This document shows, piece by piece, positions 33,001-44,386 of a DNA stretch of 64,000 bases. A model generated the notes under the pieces. The model saw nothing but the letters and a program-made list of their open reading frames with translations. It did not search any database and was not told the DNA's origin. This stretch comes from Earliella scabrosa. Lineage: Eukaryota; Basidiomycota; Agaricomycetes; Polyporales; Polyporaceae. Numbering within the stretch: position 1 is the stretch's first letter; the number at the start of each line of letters is the position of its first letter. Where the stretch lies: contig JABYQQ010000001.1 of NCBI GenBank assembly GCA_022605405.1, positions 434,001-498,000 of the forward strand. Reading direction: 5' to 3'. The position numbers and the translations under genes are program-made.

Positions 33001-34235
33001 AAGGCAATGCGTGCACCCGAATCGGTGATGCGAGAGACGGAGACGAGGTTGTGTGTGGCGGCCGGTACGTGCGCGACGTTGAGGAGCTGGAGGTCGCGCG
33101 TAGTGTTGGGCGCGACTTGCGCGATGAGCGAGATGCTCCCGCGGCCGAGCTGGGGGACGGACTGTCCGCCAACTCCCTTGATGGTCTTGCCGGGCGTCTC
33201 GGAGTATTCCCGGAAGTCGATCCGGTCTTTGCAGATGTGGAGGGTGGCGCCGGAGTCGAGATACCACGCGTCAGAGTCCGCTGCGAGTGCCGTCGCGCTC
33301 GCGTCGAGCGCGGTCTCGTCAGCGATCCACGCGGTGCCGAGGGACTGGTTGGAGGTGGTGGAGTCTTCGCGCGGGGGGTTGTCTGGGTCGTCGCGCGACT
33401 CAGCGACGTGCGCGCGCTGTCCGTTCGAGCGCTGCCCTTGGCGTGGGTTGCGCGATTGACTTTGCGGGCGCGATCCGGATCCCGGGCGCTGTTGCTGTTG
33501 GTTCCGAGCGTTTGGGTTCGGCGGGGAGCGGCACTCGTCAGCGTAGTGGCCGCGGCGTCCGCAGTTGTAGCAGGTGATGCGCGATTTGTCGCGCGCGGCT
33601 AGAGCGGTCTCGGACTCGGCGGCCTGGGAGCGGAAGCGGCGCTCCTCTTGCAGGATGCGCGAGATGAGCTGGTTGGAGGTGATGCGCGGAGGCTTGCCGG
33701 CCTCGAGAGGCTGGAAGTCGGAGGGGTCGAAGACGCGGATGAAGGAGTTCCACGACTCGGGTAGGGAGGTGAGGATTGTCATGGAAAAGTCGGCGTCGGA
33801 GAGCGGCTGTCCGAGCGTACGGAGCTCGGAGCGCCAGTTGCGGAGCTGCCGGATGTGCTGCTCCATATCGCCGCCTTCGGGACACTGCGCGCGGTAAAGC
33901 TTGCGTCGCACTTCAGCAATCCCGAGGAGGCCGGCGGGTTGGTAGATCTGCGCGAGCGTATCCCACGCTTCCTTCGCGGTCTCGGAGTCGCGAACGTCGG
34001 TCACGATGTCGTTCGCGAGCCGGAGCCGGATAGCGCGGAGTGCCTTGGCGTCTTTCTTCCGCCAGCCGGTCTGTTGGGTCTTGTCGTCGGGGAGAGGCTT
34101 CGAGCCGTCGACGTACTCCCAGAGCTCGAGTTCGTTAAGGATGTCCGTCATCTGCACCTTCCAGGTTTGGTAGTTAGCCTCACCCTTCAGGGGTTCGATG
34201 CGGTAGGATCCACTCGAGGTCGAGTCGTCGGACAT
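30048..34235 (-). CDS. Copia gag-pol polyprotein
   Basis: A single 1395-codon frame. In order: a gag region (UBN2-like, YQTWKVQMTDIL); a CCHC zinc knuckle CYNCGRRGHYADEC; an aspartic protease WYLDSGATLHIC; an integrase with a zinc-binding H-x-x-x-H/C-x-x-C region and a D-D-E core (VVADLWGP, IRFDNGKEFVN, GIAERRFLTI); a reverse transcriptase with GCKWVFRLK and the HVDDML catalytic motif; and RNase H (YSDADWAND, SSMEAEYMA, LYVDNQSAI). The protease-integrase-RT-RNase H order defines copia. No stops or frameshifts. The absence of a gag/pol frameshift signal means gag and pol are made from one frame. Confidence 0.97.
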   Translation of the reverse strand: MSDDSTSSGSYRIEPLKGEANYQTWKVQMTDILNELELWEYVDGSKPLPDDKTQQTGWRKKDAKALRAIRLRLANDIVTDVRDSETAKEAWDTLAQIYQPAGLLGIAEVRRKLYRAQCPEGGDMEQHIRQLRNWRSELRTLGQPLSDADFSMTILTSLPESWNSFIRVFDPSDFQPLEAGKPPRITSNQLISRILQEERRFRSQAAESETALAARDKSRITCYNCGRRGHYADECRSPPNPNARNQQQQRPGSGSRPQSQSRNPRQGQRSNGQRAHVAESRDDPDNPPREDSTTSNQSLGTAWIADETALDASATALAADSDAWYLDSGATLHICKDRIDFREYSETPGKTIKGVGGQSVPQLGRGSISLIAQVAPNTTRDLQLLNVAHVPAATHNLVSVSRITDSGARIAFHGNDVEIQSASGDLLAVGTKTGRLYRLSVSVPHARAFAAVEPRTWDEWHRIYAHLNYEYLRQLARKGLVTGMAVDESIPSSEQCRVCIQAKLKVAPFPQQSLTQVAEIGDLVVADLWGPAPTRGIHGEMYLTVFTDVKSRYMTRHFSSDKAHELDFVKAQRAFLKTQADKRMKAIRFDNGKEFVNRAIKQYLRSHGIQLQLTAPYSSAQNGIAERRFLTIMDAARALLFQHDLPAFLWPEAVSYVIYLRNRSPTRALPNTTPFEAFWGRKPDVAHLHEFGADCWVLRQDTKLNKLARKARPCKFMGFSEESRAYRYYNPETRQVLTSRNVIFDKTEAELEGEPSVPLPSAVEGEEEQSEQPPTGASTSKSGKDTATTAPAPVKPKPSPSQIPVRSSTRYYDKYATTGRPDYRASALGHKAAFRPLNNPSSQRAPPGWQRVVPDHSNFVDDDSGDEREYALIAANANDDPQSLAEAQARPDWPDWKDAMDREIAQLERLGTYELAPCPPDRKPIGCKWVFRLKRDSDGCIVKHKARLVAQGFSQIPGIDYIETFAPVVRLETLRTLIALGNLLRLDMQVLDIVGAYLNGRLREEIYMRQPPMYEDGSPAVCRLRRTLYGLKQSGREWNHELDGAFLAIGFTRLLSDQCVYIRTRPPKSEIVGVHVDDMLTMTSSPADTDALYDELSNHFELSRLGPVKQIVGLEVTRDTAAGTLTIRQAQYIDRILARFGMTNANPVDTPMDANKRLRAHDGPEDPELRSLYQAIVGSLMYAALGSRPDIALAVQQLSQYASNPGPDHLTAAKRVLRYLKGTRTLGLAYYTDASADRPLEPFGYSDADWANDVDDRKSISGQVFFLGGAPILWSSRKQRTVAKSSMEAEYMAASAAASDIAWLRALLAELGFPPTSATPLYVDNQSAIANANAQASHSRTKHIDVHYHFIRERIASNEVEVIHCASEDNVADLLTKPLPRPRFKTLVERLGMRA

Positions 34236-34340
34236 ATCGGGGATGTGGCGGTGCGATTAGGTAACGCGAGAAGTCGAGAAGTTTGATCGAGGGAGATAGA
34301 GAGTCGAGCGCGGGGTCAGAGCCAGGCAGGGCTCATAACC

Positions 34341-34598
34341 TGTCAGAGAGTGCGATACTTAGCGTAGAACGAGGACGACGAGCCTACTGCTCGAGTCCCG
34401 CTATATTTATAGACTACCGTAGAGTACATGTATAGTAACTATCGCGAACTATCTACGAATGTCCAGTCGGTCCTCCCAGCCTGCTCACGTCAGCGCGCCT
34501 TGGCCAAGAGTGGACATGGCGGCGCTGACGTCACTTCCTAGCGAGCCGTAGCTCGGAGGCGCATTGTCCCCGAGCGCTACGCGCTGCGCCTTCCAACA
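34341..34598 (-). repeat. LTR (5' LTR in element orientation)
   Basis: 258 bp identical to the left LTR; it should contain the promoter that transcribes the element leftward. Confidence 0.95.
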
Positions 34599-34603
34599 TG
34601 TAT
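34599..34603. repeat. 5-bp target-site duplication of copia element, right
   Basis: TGTAT directly after the right LTR, matching 29765-29769. Confidence 0.9.
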
Positions 34604-35221
34604 CACCTCAGCCCGGTTTTCGTCCGCTCTACTAGGGTAGTACTCACTGAGTGTTAGTGGGTGAGCACCGTTCGCAAATATGGGCAGCGAGCATCGCCAA
34701 TGCGCAGGCCTCAGGGTTTAGTGAATATGGTGTGAAGCGACGAGCAAGTTGCGCATCCGAATGGGTGTCTAGGAATCTGAGGCATTCGTTCTTCGAGCTG
34801 ACAGTTGGGTTCGGGTGCAGAACCGAGAGCGACGTCGCGTGTGGAGCAGGGATCAGGTAGAGAAGAACACCGACTAAGTGGCAGGACCTGGTGACATCGG
34901 GATATCAGGAGGCCGAGACGTGGATGTACGACTGACCCTACGCGGGCAGTGCTACCTCCGACGTCGATGCTTGACGGCTCTTCGCGATACCTGGTGGAGC
35001 AGTCAACCTGAACATGAATTGAAAAGGCTAGCAGACAATCGCATCCTGTCGACCGTCCCACGCCGTGCATCGTCACAAAAACGTCAACGCTCGTAAAACA
35101 TGAATCTAGATGGTAGTGAGAAGATACTTTTGCCCAGCTCCATTCTATCCCTCTATTAGACTGAACCGTCCCAAAGGCCCAAAGTAATCCAACGTGGCCC
35201 ATCAACCAAGCAATACGAACC
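34604..35221. other. Intergenic between copia element and CHO2
   Basis: No gene or RNA recognised; includes the CHO2 3' UTR. Confidence 0.35.
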
Positions 35222-38200
35222 TTACTCGGACAGCAGCTCCTTGGACACGAGGATGCGGTTCGCAAGCGCGGAGATGTTCGCGTCCGCAACGACGACCTCG
35301 GGCGTGAGCTCGACATCGAACGCCTGCTCGATCGCGAGCGAGATCCGCTTCGCCTGCCGCTCGGACCAGAACCGGAAGTCGTCCGGGTCGCGGCCGTCCT
35401 CGGGGCTCGCGTCCGGCCCGTGCGCCTTGCACGACTGCGGGATGAGCGACGGGTCCGAGTCCAGGCAGAGCGGCACGATGTGCATCAGGCTCTCGCGCAC
35501 CGACGCAAAGTCGAGCGCGCGAGGCTTCTCCACTGCAGCATACACCGTGAGAACTGGTGGCAACGCGGGAATGTGTGAGGTGAGGACGCACCGACGATCT
35601 CTAGTGGCCCGCTGAGGCCCATAACGTTGTACTTGCCGTCGTGGTGGTACCGGACTTCGTACCTGCCCGTCCGCCACGGGAGCACGCTGCCCTTGAATAC
35701 GACCTCGCCCTCCTCCCAGTCCGCACCGGCGTCCGCACCGCGTTTCGGGTGCTGGAGCTCGAGCGGGATGTCACCGTCCCACTCGTCGTCGTGGACGGGC
35801 ACCCAGCAGCCGAGCGAGGACGTCTTGGTGACGAGGGTCGACTGGTTTGCGCCGACGCGGTAGATGCCGATCCAGTCCTTGCGCGAGTGGTGCAGCGGCG
35901 CGCGCCACTTGACGCGGATCGGCTCACCGAGATGGAATCGGAGGGTGCCGTCTGCACTTGGGACGATGGATAGCTTGTACTTGCGGGCGTCGTAGGAGGA
36001 GAGGTCGTTCGCGACGCGAGAGATGACGAGGCGCTCGCGAGATTGCTGCAGGAGGACCTTGGTCTCCTCTACCACTTCGGAGATCCTCGGGCGAGCTGGG
36101 ATGAATGTGAGAGGGGCCATGTTGTACGAGAGGTAGTCGACACTCACATTTCGCGAGGAACTCCTCGACAACCTCAGCGGTCTCCTCGTATACCTTGTCG
36201 ATGGTACCCTTGACCTCGCGGGCCACACGCTTGATCTCCGGAGCATGCTTGCCAGCGCGGGACTCGAGCAGCCGCGCGTTCTTCTGCGCGACCTTCTTGA
36301 TCACCTTCACGAAGCCAGCGTCGCTCCTGATGGAGTCGCCGTACAGCTTGCGCATGTGCGGGCTGCGCACAAACTCGTGAGCATTCAGGTCTTCACAGTG
36401 GAAAAGGGGGCAGGACTAACTTCTCAACCTTGCTCAGGAACCACCACTGCGAGAGGTGACGAACGACGGCAAGAGTGAAGACGAGCTTGCTTCCGCTGAT
36501 GAGCGCGAGACCGAAGAATGCTGCACCGCTGATGACTTCAGGGTTGTTCAGGTAGCTGAGCCACACGGGTCAGAGTTGCCACAGCAACATCCGGTAGAGA
36601 ACACTTACCGGTAGATACCAGTGTACTCGAGGTGGGAAGGGAAGTCCTCGATGAAGAAGTCGCCAAAGAACCAACCTGCGGGACGTCATCAGCCTGGGAG
36701 GCATGGAGCACGATGAAGAGATAACTATACCGAACAGTCCAAGGACCTCGTACGACTCGAGACTCGACCAGATGTGCAGACCGATCATGAGCTACCACGC
36801 GCAACACGTCAGTATCGGAATCGATACTTTTGGGAAGACATGCACTCACGACACCGAGCGTGTGACGCAGGAGCTCGTTACCAACAGTCCACTGCTGAGG
36901 AATCGAATACGTCTTCCACGCCAAGCACACAGAGGACACTGCCGGGTACCATCAGCAGCCGACCACAACAGCGAACGCAGCGAGGCCAGCCTCACCGTAT
37001 GTCATGCACATGCTCAGATTGTAGATCGTCTTCCAGTTCTGGAACGCCTCGTGCACCGCACCCTGGCCGCGGTCGTGCTGCGGGTAGTGGTAGTGCTTGA
37101 GGTAGTGGCGGACGAGGAACTTGCTCTGCGACTGCGCGCGCAACAGGAGGCCAAGCCCGACCGAGTGGAAGAGGCACCACGCGAGCGCGTGCAGGAAGTG
37201 CAGCGTCAGCGAGCTCGTGGCGAATAGCGTGAGCGTCGCGGCGTAGAAGAGGACGAGGACGAGCTGGAAGTCGGACGCACTGCACATCATCTACAATCAG
37301 CATACGCTGTGCTTGGTGAGTGCATGAACGACGCAGACGCACCGAAGGAGGTCAACATGATGGAGGAGGAGGGTGTCCTTGCGGAAGTACTTGTGGAAGA
37401 GATCGTGCTGGGAGACCGTCTGGCGACGCGTCGGTGTCCTGTGGAAGTTGTCCTTGGGCGAGACGGAGCCAGGAAGAGGCTTGTGGCGCTGAGACTGGCG
37501 ACCAGGCGGGGTGCCCTCCTCGATCTCCGTCTCAGTCTCAGTTTCGGTCATCGGCGCTTCCGATTCTGTCGCAGTCTCGCCTTCGGTGGCGGCAGGGGTA
37601 GACGCTTCGGTGGATGCAACGGATGATAGGGATGCGGTCCGGCTGTGGGTTTCGTGGGAATCGTCGGAGGCCTTGCGTCTGGGTTGAATGGGAGACCGGT
37701 GAGCGAGGGGCTTACGCTGACCATATGTCCGCTCAATGTCTGCGATTGGGTCAACACCTATGGCGCGACGCATGGAGAGCTCTGCCACTCACGAGGGTTT
37801 TCGAAGAACACCAGGAAGCCAAATTGAGCAGCATGGGCGGCGAGGCTGACAAACAAGACGGCGTAGCTGCCCACAATCAGAGAGAGGCCATAGTATCCGG
37901 CGTATCCTGCACATCACGATTAACACTAGAGGATTGGCGAAGAAGAGGGCACTCACCGACGGAGTACATGGGATGAGGCGCGAGTTCGAAGACACCATCA
38001 AACACGAGAGCACCACGCTGGAAGAACACATCGCCCCAGTACCAGCCGTAATCCTTCACGACATTGTGCGCCTCAGTCTTGACCCACAAATTGAAGGCAA
38101 TGAGCGCGATACCGCCGATCCACCTAATTCGGCATTAGGTTCACTGCGGAAAAGTTTGAAATAGGCATGGACATTACCTCATGAGATGAACAGTCACAGA

Positions 38201-39161
38201 GAGACCTTCCGGGACCCGGAAACACGAGAACGCGAACATGCAGTACGCAAGGAAATCACTGTATATTCAATCGAACGTCAGAGCATGCCGGCACGAATGA
38301 ATGGCGACACGGACTTCAGGAGAATGATATCCACCAGCTGCCGGAAGAGAAGCCATGTGTTGTACTCTAAAGGCAACTCCTATTCATAGCGCGTGGGTAA
38401 GTCGGATTGTAGGTCGTGTGACATAAAAGGATGCGACGAACATCGAACGAATAGTCTTTGCCCATTTTCCCCGCCAGTTGTCTCTTGATCCATTGCCTTA
38501 CCTCCGGTCGTCGCTTCTCGTCGAGCCAGCCAAGACGCTGGACCTCCCGCACAATCCATTTGCGCTTGCTCTGTTTCGTGAGGACCCAACCGAGGCCAAC
38601 GTCATACGCAGCTCGCCAGAACGCGAAGTAGAAGAAGAAGAACAGGCGTGATGCAGATCGCGGAAGCGTCAAGAACAGCACAAGCTGCAGTCCGAGGAGG
38701 GCGAGGTTGAACAGATCGATGTGAGACTTGGGGTATCCAGGGTGGAAGAGGGTGAGGACATCATGCGTGGTTGGAACGCGGAAGACTGAGCACAGAAGAG
38801 GTCAGATCGTAAGCACATTCGCGAGGTGGAGAGATGTTTGCATTGCAGCGCGACTGCACGGATTGATGATCCCATGGCGTCCATCACTCAGATCGAGCGG
38901 TGAGCGTGCTGGCAACGGGTGTCTCCTGGCACCGATCCACCAAATGGAGGCTTGAACTGTCTCCAGCCCATGTGGTTTGCAAGTCAACGAGAACAGAGAG
39001 GACGTACCCTCGCCCCCTGGTGTCTTCCCCCAGACTACCTCCTCCCGCTTCGGAGCGTCCTCGCCGCCACTGGTGATCGTCTCGTCCGAAGGCGTCCTCT
39101 GTTCGATTCGCCGGTGCCTGAGGGTCGCCTGAGGCTCCGCTGGCATGGTCGCGGAGGACAT
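35222..39161 (-). CDS. CHO2: Phosphatidylethanolamine N-methyltransferase (Cho2)
   Basis: First step of the methylation route to phosphatidylcholine (PE to monomethyl-PE with SAM), in the ER membrane. Fifteen exons, from 5' to 3': 39008-39161, 38442-38785, 38315-38379, 38178-38258, 37957-38123, 37793-37906, 37343-37739, 36996-37279, 36850-36938, 36731-36791, 36609-36675, 36421-36555, 36148-36362, 35592-36095 and 35222-35532. Their sum is 2988 nt, 995 aa, all phases closing. Landmarks: [92 protein letters not shown], the second hydrophobic half ([40 protein letters not shown]), [13 protein letters not shown], and a soluble C-terminal domain ([24 protein letters not shown]). Two methyltransferase halves are typical of fungal Cho2. 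The first intron (222 nt) is long for this gene. Confidence 0.95.
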
Positions 39162-40197
39162 GGTGGATGGGAGCAAGGCGCAGTCGTGGCCAGCGTGTTT
39201 CGCCAGAGGACAGCAGAAAGACGTAAACCAGCAGAGGCTTCTAGACTTTATTGACACGTGTTTATTGGCCCCATCATCGTCGCCTCAATAGTTCGCGCGT
39301 CCGGCGCCCCGCCGCGCGCGCCTTTTATGGACACCCCGCCGGCGGCGCACGGCTACTCAACGACAACTTGAGCATATGCGTCAACGTCGGCGCAGGCCAC
39401 CGTGCGTCCACAACCGTACGAGAATGGATTGATCTGGGTTAAAGGCAGCATGTGCGAGTTCTTCGATCTACGACGTTATAGTGCCACGCGCTATCACTGA
39501 CCACCCATGCCAAGACTTACTAGTAGAACTTCAGACTACTTATGCCCCAAGAAGGAGGGAGCTGCAGGAAGATATGCTATGCTTAGTCACGTACTAGGTC
39601 ATGTCTGTGCAGCGCCACTGTCGCAACTACACGACAAGTCTCATACACTCACCGCTTCACCGGAAGGTAAGGCTCACAAAGAACATACGACTGAGCCGTG
39701 GTCTCCAGGCCATTCGCCGTCGAACAGCTCAGTCACAACGATGATCGGAGCTCGGGGCATGCATCATGTACTCGTGACTGCACAGGGCAGCATGCGGCCG
39801 GGGTGTACAGTGGTTATTCATGGCATGCGTTTCGGACGTTACATGTACAGTTGTCACGGTGGGACGCACGGGGATACTACAGTGATGACAGACCAAAGAA
39901 TACGCCTAGATAACACAGCTAGATCTATTCAATGCAAAATTACGAGGAAACATGACGATGAGCCATCTATGCGAGGTGCTTCTAATTGTAGTGCGGATGC
40001 GATCTAAAGAGTCTATGGGGCAGCATTAAGGAGTAAGTCATGCAAAACTGGTGTATGCGGGGGCTTCGAGTCATCGAGTCATCTGGGACATGCAGAGCGT
40101 GGACGTGATAGCGTGAAGACGAAGAGGATGATGGCGCGAGCGTGTATGGTCTAGGGGTAGGGGATAGGTATCCGAGGATTGAACGGTGAATGGAGCA
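39162..40197. other. Intergenic, about 1 kb
   Basis: Contains a very GC-rich patch (39297-39350) and no credible gene. It should hold the CHO2 promoter and the 3' end of the transporter gene. Confidence 0.35.
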
Positions 40198-42636
40198 TCA
40201 GAAGCGCGCGAAGAGCTTCGGTTCGCGCTTGAAGCGGGCTATAAGAACCGACGCGTCAATAGGGGCCCTCGCGAGTCATGGTCAGCAAGAACAAATACTC
40301 ACCGTACAGCAGTACGCCCGCCCCGACAATCTGCAGGCTCCCAGAATATAGCGAGACGGCGAGCCAGTTGCCGCCAGTGGCGCTGAGGATCGCACCTCCG
40401 AGAGGAGCACCGGCCGAATTACCTGGGTTGGATATGAACGAGACCATTAGCACATTATGAGCGCGGACAGGGAGAGGCAACACGAGCGCACCTGGGAGAT
40501 TGAAGAGGAGCATGAGTCCCGAGAGGCCCGCGAGCCTTCCGGACCCGTACAGCTGTGCGGAGACGGCCGGCGACAGCGAGAGGAAGCAGCCACACACGAA
40601 CCCGTACAGGATGCCGAACGCCATCTATCGTCGCACACCGTGGCCACGAGTGACGAGCGCACGTATCGAGGGGTTGGGTAGAAACGACGAAGAACCCCTG
40701 ATCAGCCACTGCGGGAGAAGACAGAGAGAGAGAAGGAAGACGCACAATGCCCGCGTACGTCGAGACGAACGACCAGATGAAGATCTGCGTGAGCCCGGAG
40801 AGCATGATCACAGTCCAGAGCGCGTTTATGGGGCCGATGCGGTCCGCTACGAATCCGACGAGCGTGCGGCCTATCGCGGCGGAGAAGTTGAGCATGGTCA
40901 CCGGCAGCGCGGCGAGCTACGCGGCGCAAGTCCACGGCGTATCGTGCACGGTTATGTCGTAACGCCACCAGTATGAGTTGGAGTCGGGAGACGCGATGCA
41001 GTAGATGCAGGGCAAGAAGAAACATTAGCAGCGCACGCATGCATCGAAGTTGCAGTTACGTACCAGAGGCGACAGATTCGGCAGCTTCTCCCGAGCGTAT
41101 GTCGGCAGGAAGAAGATGGGCGAGAGGTACCCGCTGAAACGATGAACAAATCCCGATGATTGTCAGTATCTGACCACGGCGCTCCGAACATAGAGAAGAG
41201 ACGTACAAGACAGTGAAGAAGAAGCATAGCCCATAGCTCCAGAAGACAGGATCACGGAAGAACGCGACGTCGATCCAAATAATCTTCCTGCGTAGCGTGG
41301 GGGGTCGGCGCTCGGAGATCATGAACCATGCTGCGAGGAGCAGCACGCCGTCGATTGCGGTGTAAATGGCAAACGATCGCTTGAGGCCGAGCGAGGTGAG
41401 CATCGCGCGGAACATGAGGGAGGACACCGCGCCGCCTGCGGGAGTTACGCAATAGGAAGCGAATCGCGAGCGAGTAGAGAGAAGCAATGCGGAACGAGGT
41501 GAGCGGACGGTTCATCGGTAATGAGAGGGTATGAGCGCACCTACGGAGCTGCCCGCGACCACGATGCCCGTCGCGAGAGCGCGGTACTTTAGGAACCACT
41601 GTGCTGGGAGCGCGACCTGCATTCGCAACAACATTGTCAACGTTGTTTCCACGATCGGAAGCAATCCGAAGGAGGACATACAATAAGGGGGAACACGAGG
41701 GCGTTCGCGATACCCTGTATCGGACCCTGTTGGAGCACATGTCAGTGAGCGTGCCCAATCACTTGATGGCCACGCGCGCACAACGTACCATGATGACGAA
41801 GAAGTGCCACAATTCTGTCGCGAATGTACATGCGAGCATGCTGATCGTCCACAGCAATCCGCCCGCGGCTAGGAAAGGCTGTAGACGGGGTCATGTTGTG
41901 CGCACGGAGTGCCCGCGGAGTCCTCGCGGACGTACCTTGTACCCACTAGGGCACATAGTCAACAACTCGATCGCGATACGGAAGGGAAATATTACTTACT
42001 AGCGGTCTGCAAGCTTGCCGGGGATCACGCTCAGCAAGGTCATGAACTGGACAGAGAAGCAATGTTAACGCCGAACAAAACGAGAAGCACAACACGAGGC
42101 AAGGATGCGACTCACAATACCAGACATGCTGCCGAGCGTGCTGAGAACCGATTCAGACGCGTCGGGAAAGACGTGTTCCGTGAAGTACGCCTGCGTGACG
42201 CCCCACACCTAATACAACATGACATTGTGAGCACACAACGCGCGAGGGGGAATGATGCCCGGGCAGGAATGTCCGCTGCTCACAAGCCTTCCTCCGCGAA
42301 AGGGAGATCACGGCAGGCGTTGAAGAGGATGCGTTGAGATGTTCAATGCAAGGTCATTCTTTGGACGAACGCGAGCACATACCCCCAGCCGACCGTCGCG
42401 GCGGAATAAATGACGCAACCAAGGATGACGAGCCACCCGCGGCCACCGTCAGGTGGGAGATCGTCCACGTCTGTCGTCTCGAGGAGTGCGGTGCGCCCTT
42501 TCTCGTCGATATCGACGTTGTGTAGCGACGGCGCAACAGATGTCGCGGCCGAGAGGGCGCCTGCATCCTTGAGAGCCTTGCGAACCTGCGAGAACTCGGT
42601 CTCGACATGGGTTTTGTCAGACATTGGGGTCTCCAT
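40198..42636 (-). CDS. MFS monocarboxylate-transporter-like permease
   Basis: Twelve-helix-type MFS protein of the fungal MCT family. Starts at 42636 (METPMSDKTH; Met at 42624 is an alternative). Exons resolved: 42379-42636, 42116-42208, 42000-42046, 41936-41945 (10 nt) and 41789-41878. Later exons carry GPIQGIANALVFPLI, LPAQWFLKYRALATGIVVAGSSV, GGAVSSLMFRAMLTSLGLKRSF, YLSPIFFLPTYAREKLP, VTMLNFSAAIGRTLVGFVADRIG and YGSGRLAGLSGLMLLFNLPG. A last exon ends RFKREPKLFARF at 40198. The PPDGGRGWLVIL start of helix 1 and the GFVADRIG loop are MCT hallmarks. Plasma-membrane import of carboxylates or related solutes is likely but unproven. Donor GTGCTC after the first exon is weak. Confidence 0.88.
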
Positions 42637-44386
42637 TGCGAGCGTTCACGTACACCGTCGGGGAAGGGCTCGGCAACGAGTCGGACACAGACGCAAAGCT
42701 AGAGGAGGAAGCTGGGAGGAAGTCAGTCCCAGGTCCGGATGAGCTATCCCGCCCCAACAGGATTCAAGTTGCTTTTATGTGGGGAAGAAGGTGAATGCCC
42801 TTTTTACTTACCAATCAAATCAACACGCGCAGTGACTCATGACTAGCAACACCTCGGGCTCGGGGCCTGGACTGTAAGGCCTGCAGATCCGCGGGAATGG
42901 CTTTGACGTCAATCACTCACTCATTGGTCGCGCCGGAGAGCGCTCGAACGGTTGCAAGGAACATACAGGCGGCCTCCTCCTCCCCATGTCCATCCCAGGG
43001 CATCCCTGTCCAACCACGACCGCCGCTGCAAGTCAGCTGCGTGCGCTCAACATGCCGGTCCGGGGAAGAACTTACGGCTGATCCTGCTGACGGCTTCCCG
43101 TTCGGTGCGATCCCTGCTTCGCGACTCTCGGAGCTCCGTAAAATTTGCCCCGTCGCCATACACTTAGTCCATGCTCCACCTTCCCTGCCCGCATTTCATA
43201 GCCAATTCATCTCCTGCAGACACATATAGACTGCCATTGACAAGTAAGTAACGAAGAGCAACTGTATTGCCTCTGAATATTACTCGAAAGAGAGTGTCGG
43301 ACATGGGGAGAAAACGAAAATTGTGGCGTTCGGCAAACAGGGCAGCGGGCGCGGCGGTTTTCTCACTGCGGAGAGTCGGCCCGGATGCACAGCCGCCGCG
43401 ACGACGCCTAAAATGGGAACGTAGATCGACGGTTAACCGGTTTGAGCCGTTTCGCTATCGGTAACGAAGCATACGTTTCTACGAGCCACCAGTGCCACAT
43501 AATCCATCGACGCGGATCTGCGAAGAACTCAGAAAACACATTGCTAGCAGACACATCTTCAACTTCGCTAACCAGTCGTCTGGGAGTCCCGCACTAGCCT
43601 GGGCGGAGCAATCCTTCGCCAGCCCCACACTCAGGTTTTCACCGTCTGATAGGGCCCTAGTTATTGAAGGCGCATCATCGAGGAGGGTGGGCCTCTCCCA
43701 CTGGTCGTAGTATGGCTAGTACAGTGGCATCGACATGGTTCACCAGGGGGAATTTCGGACGAATTCCTCCATTGGAAGGAGACGAGTCCAGAGAGTTAGA
43801 GTTTTGAGCACTGCGTTCCGGTCTGCCGTTCCATTCAGGCAGCTCCACAGCCATACTGTGGTATGTGGTATGATGCTCAGCGATCAAGCTGAAATATCGC
43901 ACGCCCTGAGGTCGACTCAGGCATCTCGCCCTCGGAAACTGCGCCAGGTCGCAGATCCCCTGGGCTGGCAATCCCATCTGTCGGGTCAAGGTCAAGCCGT
44001 CGTGTCGCTAAGCCCGAGACATAGAGCGAAGACTTCGCGATTCTCGATCGGAGTGGCATACGTAGGTTTATATATGAAGTCTTAAGTGGTCTTGAGGACT
44101 CTCGGGAGTCGTACGTGCCATTGACGACCTCATGACCGCGGCGATTGGGTGGAGACGGCAGGGTCACCCGAGCGTGGCTTTCATGGACAGATATTCTACT
44201 CACTATGCGGATGTTGACCCATTAGTCGGGGCAACGTACCAGACACAGTGAAGCTGGATGCGATGACAGACAGAGAAAGAGACTAGTCGTCATATGCTAA
44301 GTCACAGATTAGCTACACCTAGGGGAAGACCACATCTATCGCTGCACCCACAACACTTACAGCTCTCCAAACAGCGAACGCACCGG
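42637..44386. other. Intergenic, about 1.75 kb
   Basis: No gene with a supporting motif or splice chain. Includes the MFS promoter and the NHX 3' UTR. Confidence 0.35.

Larger units (their letters stand above)
29770..34598 (-). mobile_element. Intact Ty1/copia LTR retrotransposon
   Basis: 4829 bp, bounded by two 258-bp LTRs that are identical by eye, start TG and end CA, and are flanked by TGTAT duplications. It carries one uninterrupted gag-pol frame on the minus strand. A purine-rich tract (GAGTCGAGGGGGAG) abuts the 3' LTR (left side). A possible primer-binding site GGTTATGAGCCC follows the 5' LTR (right side). Identical LTRs and an intact frame indicate a very recent insertion, probably still competent. 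Confidence 0.95.
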
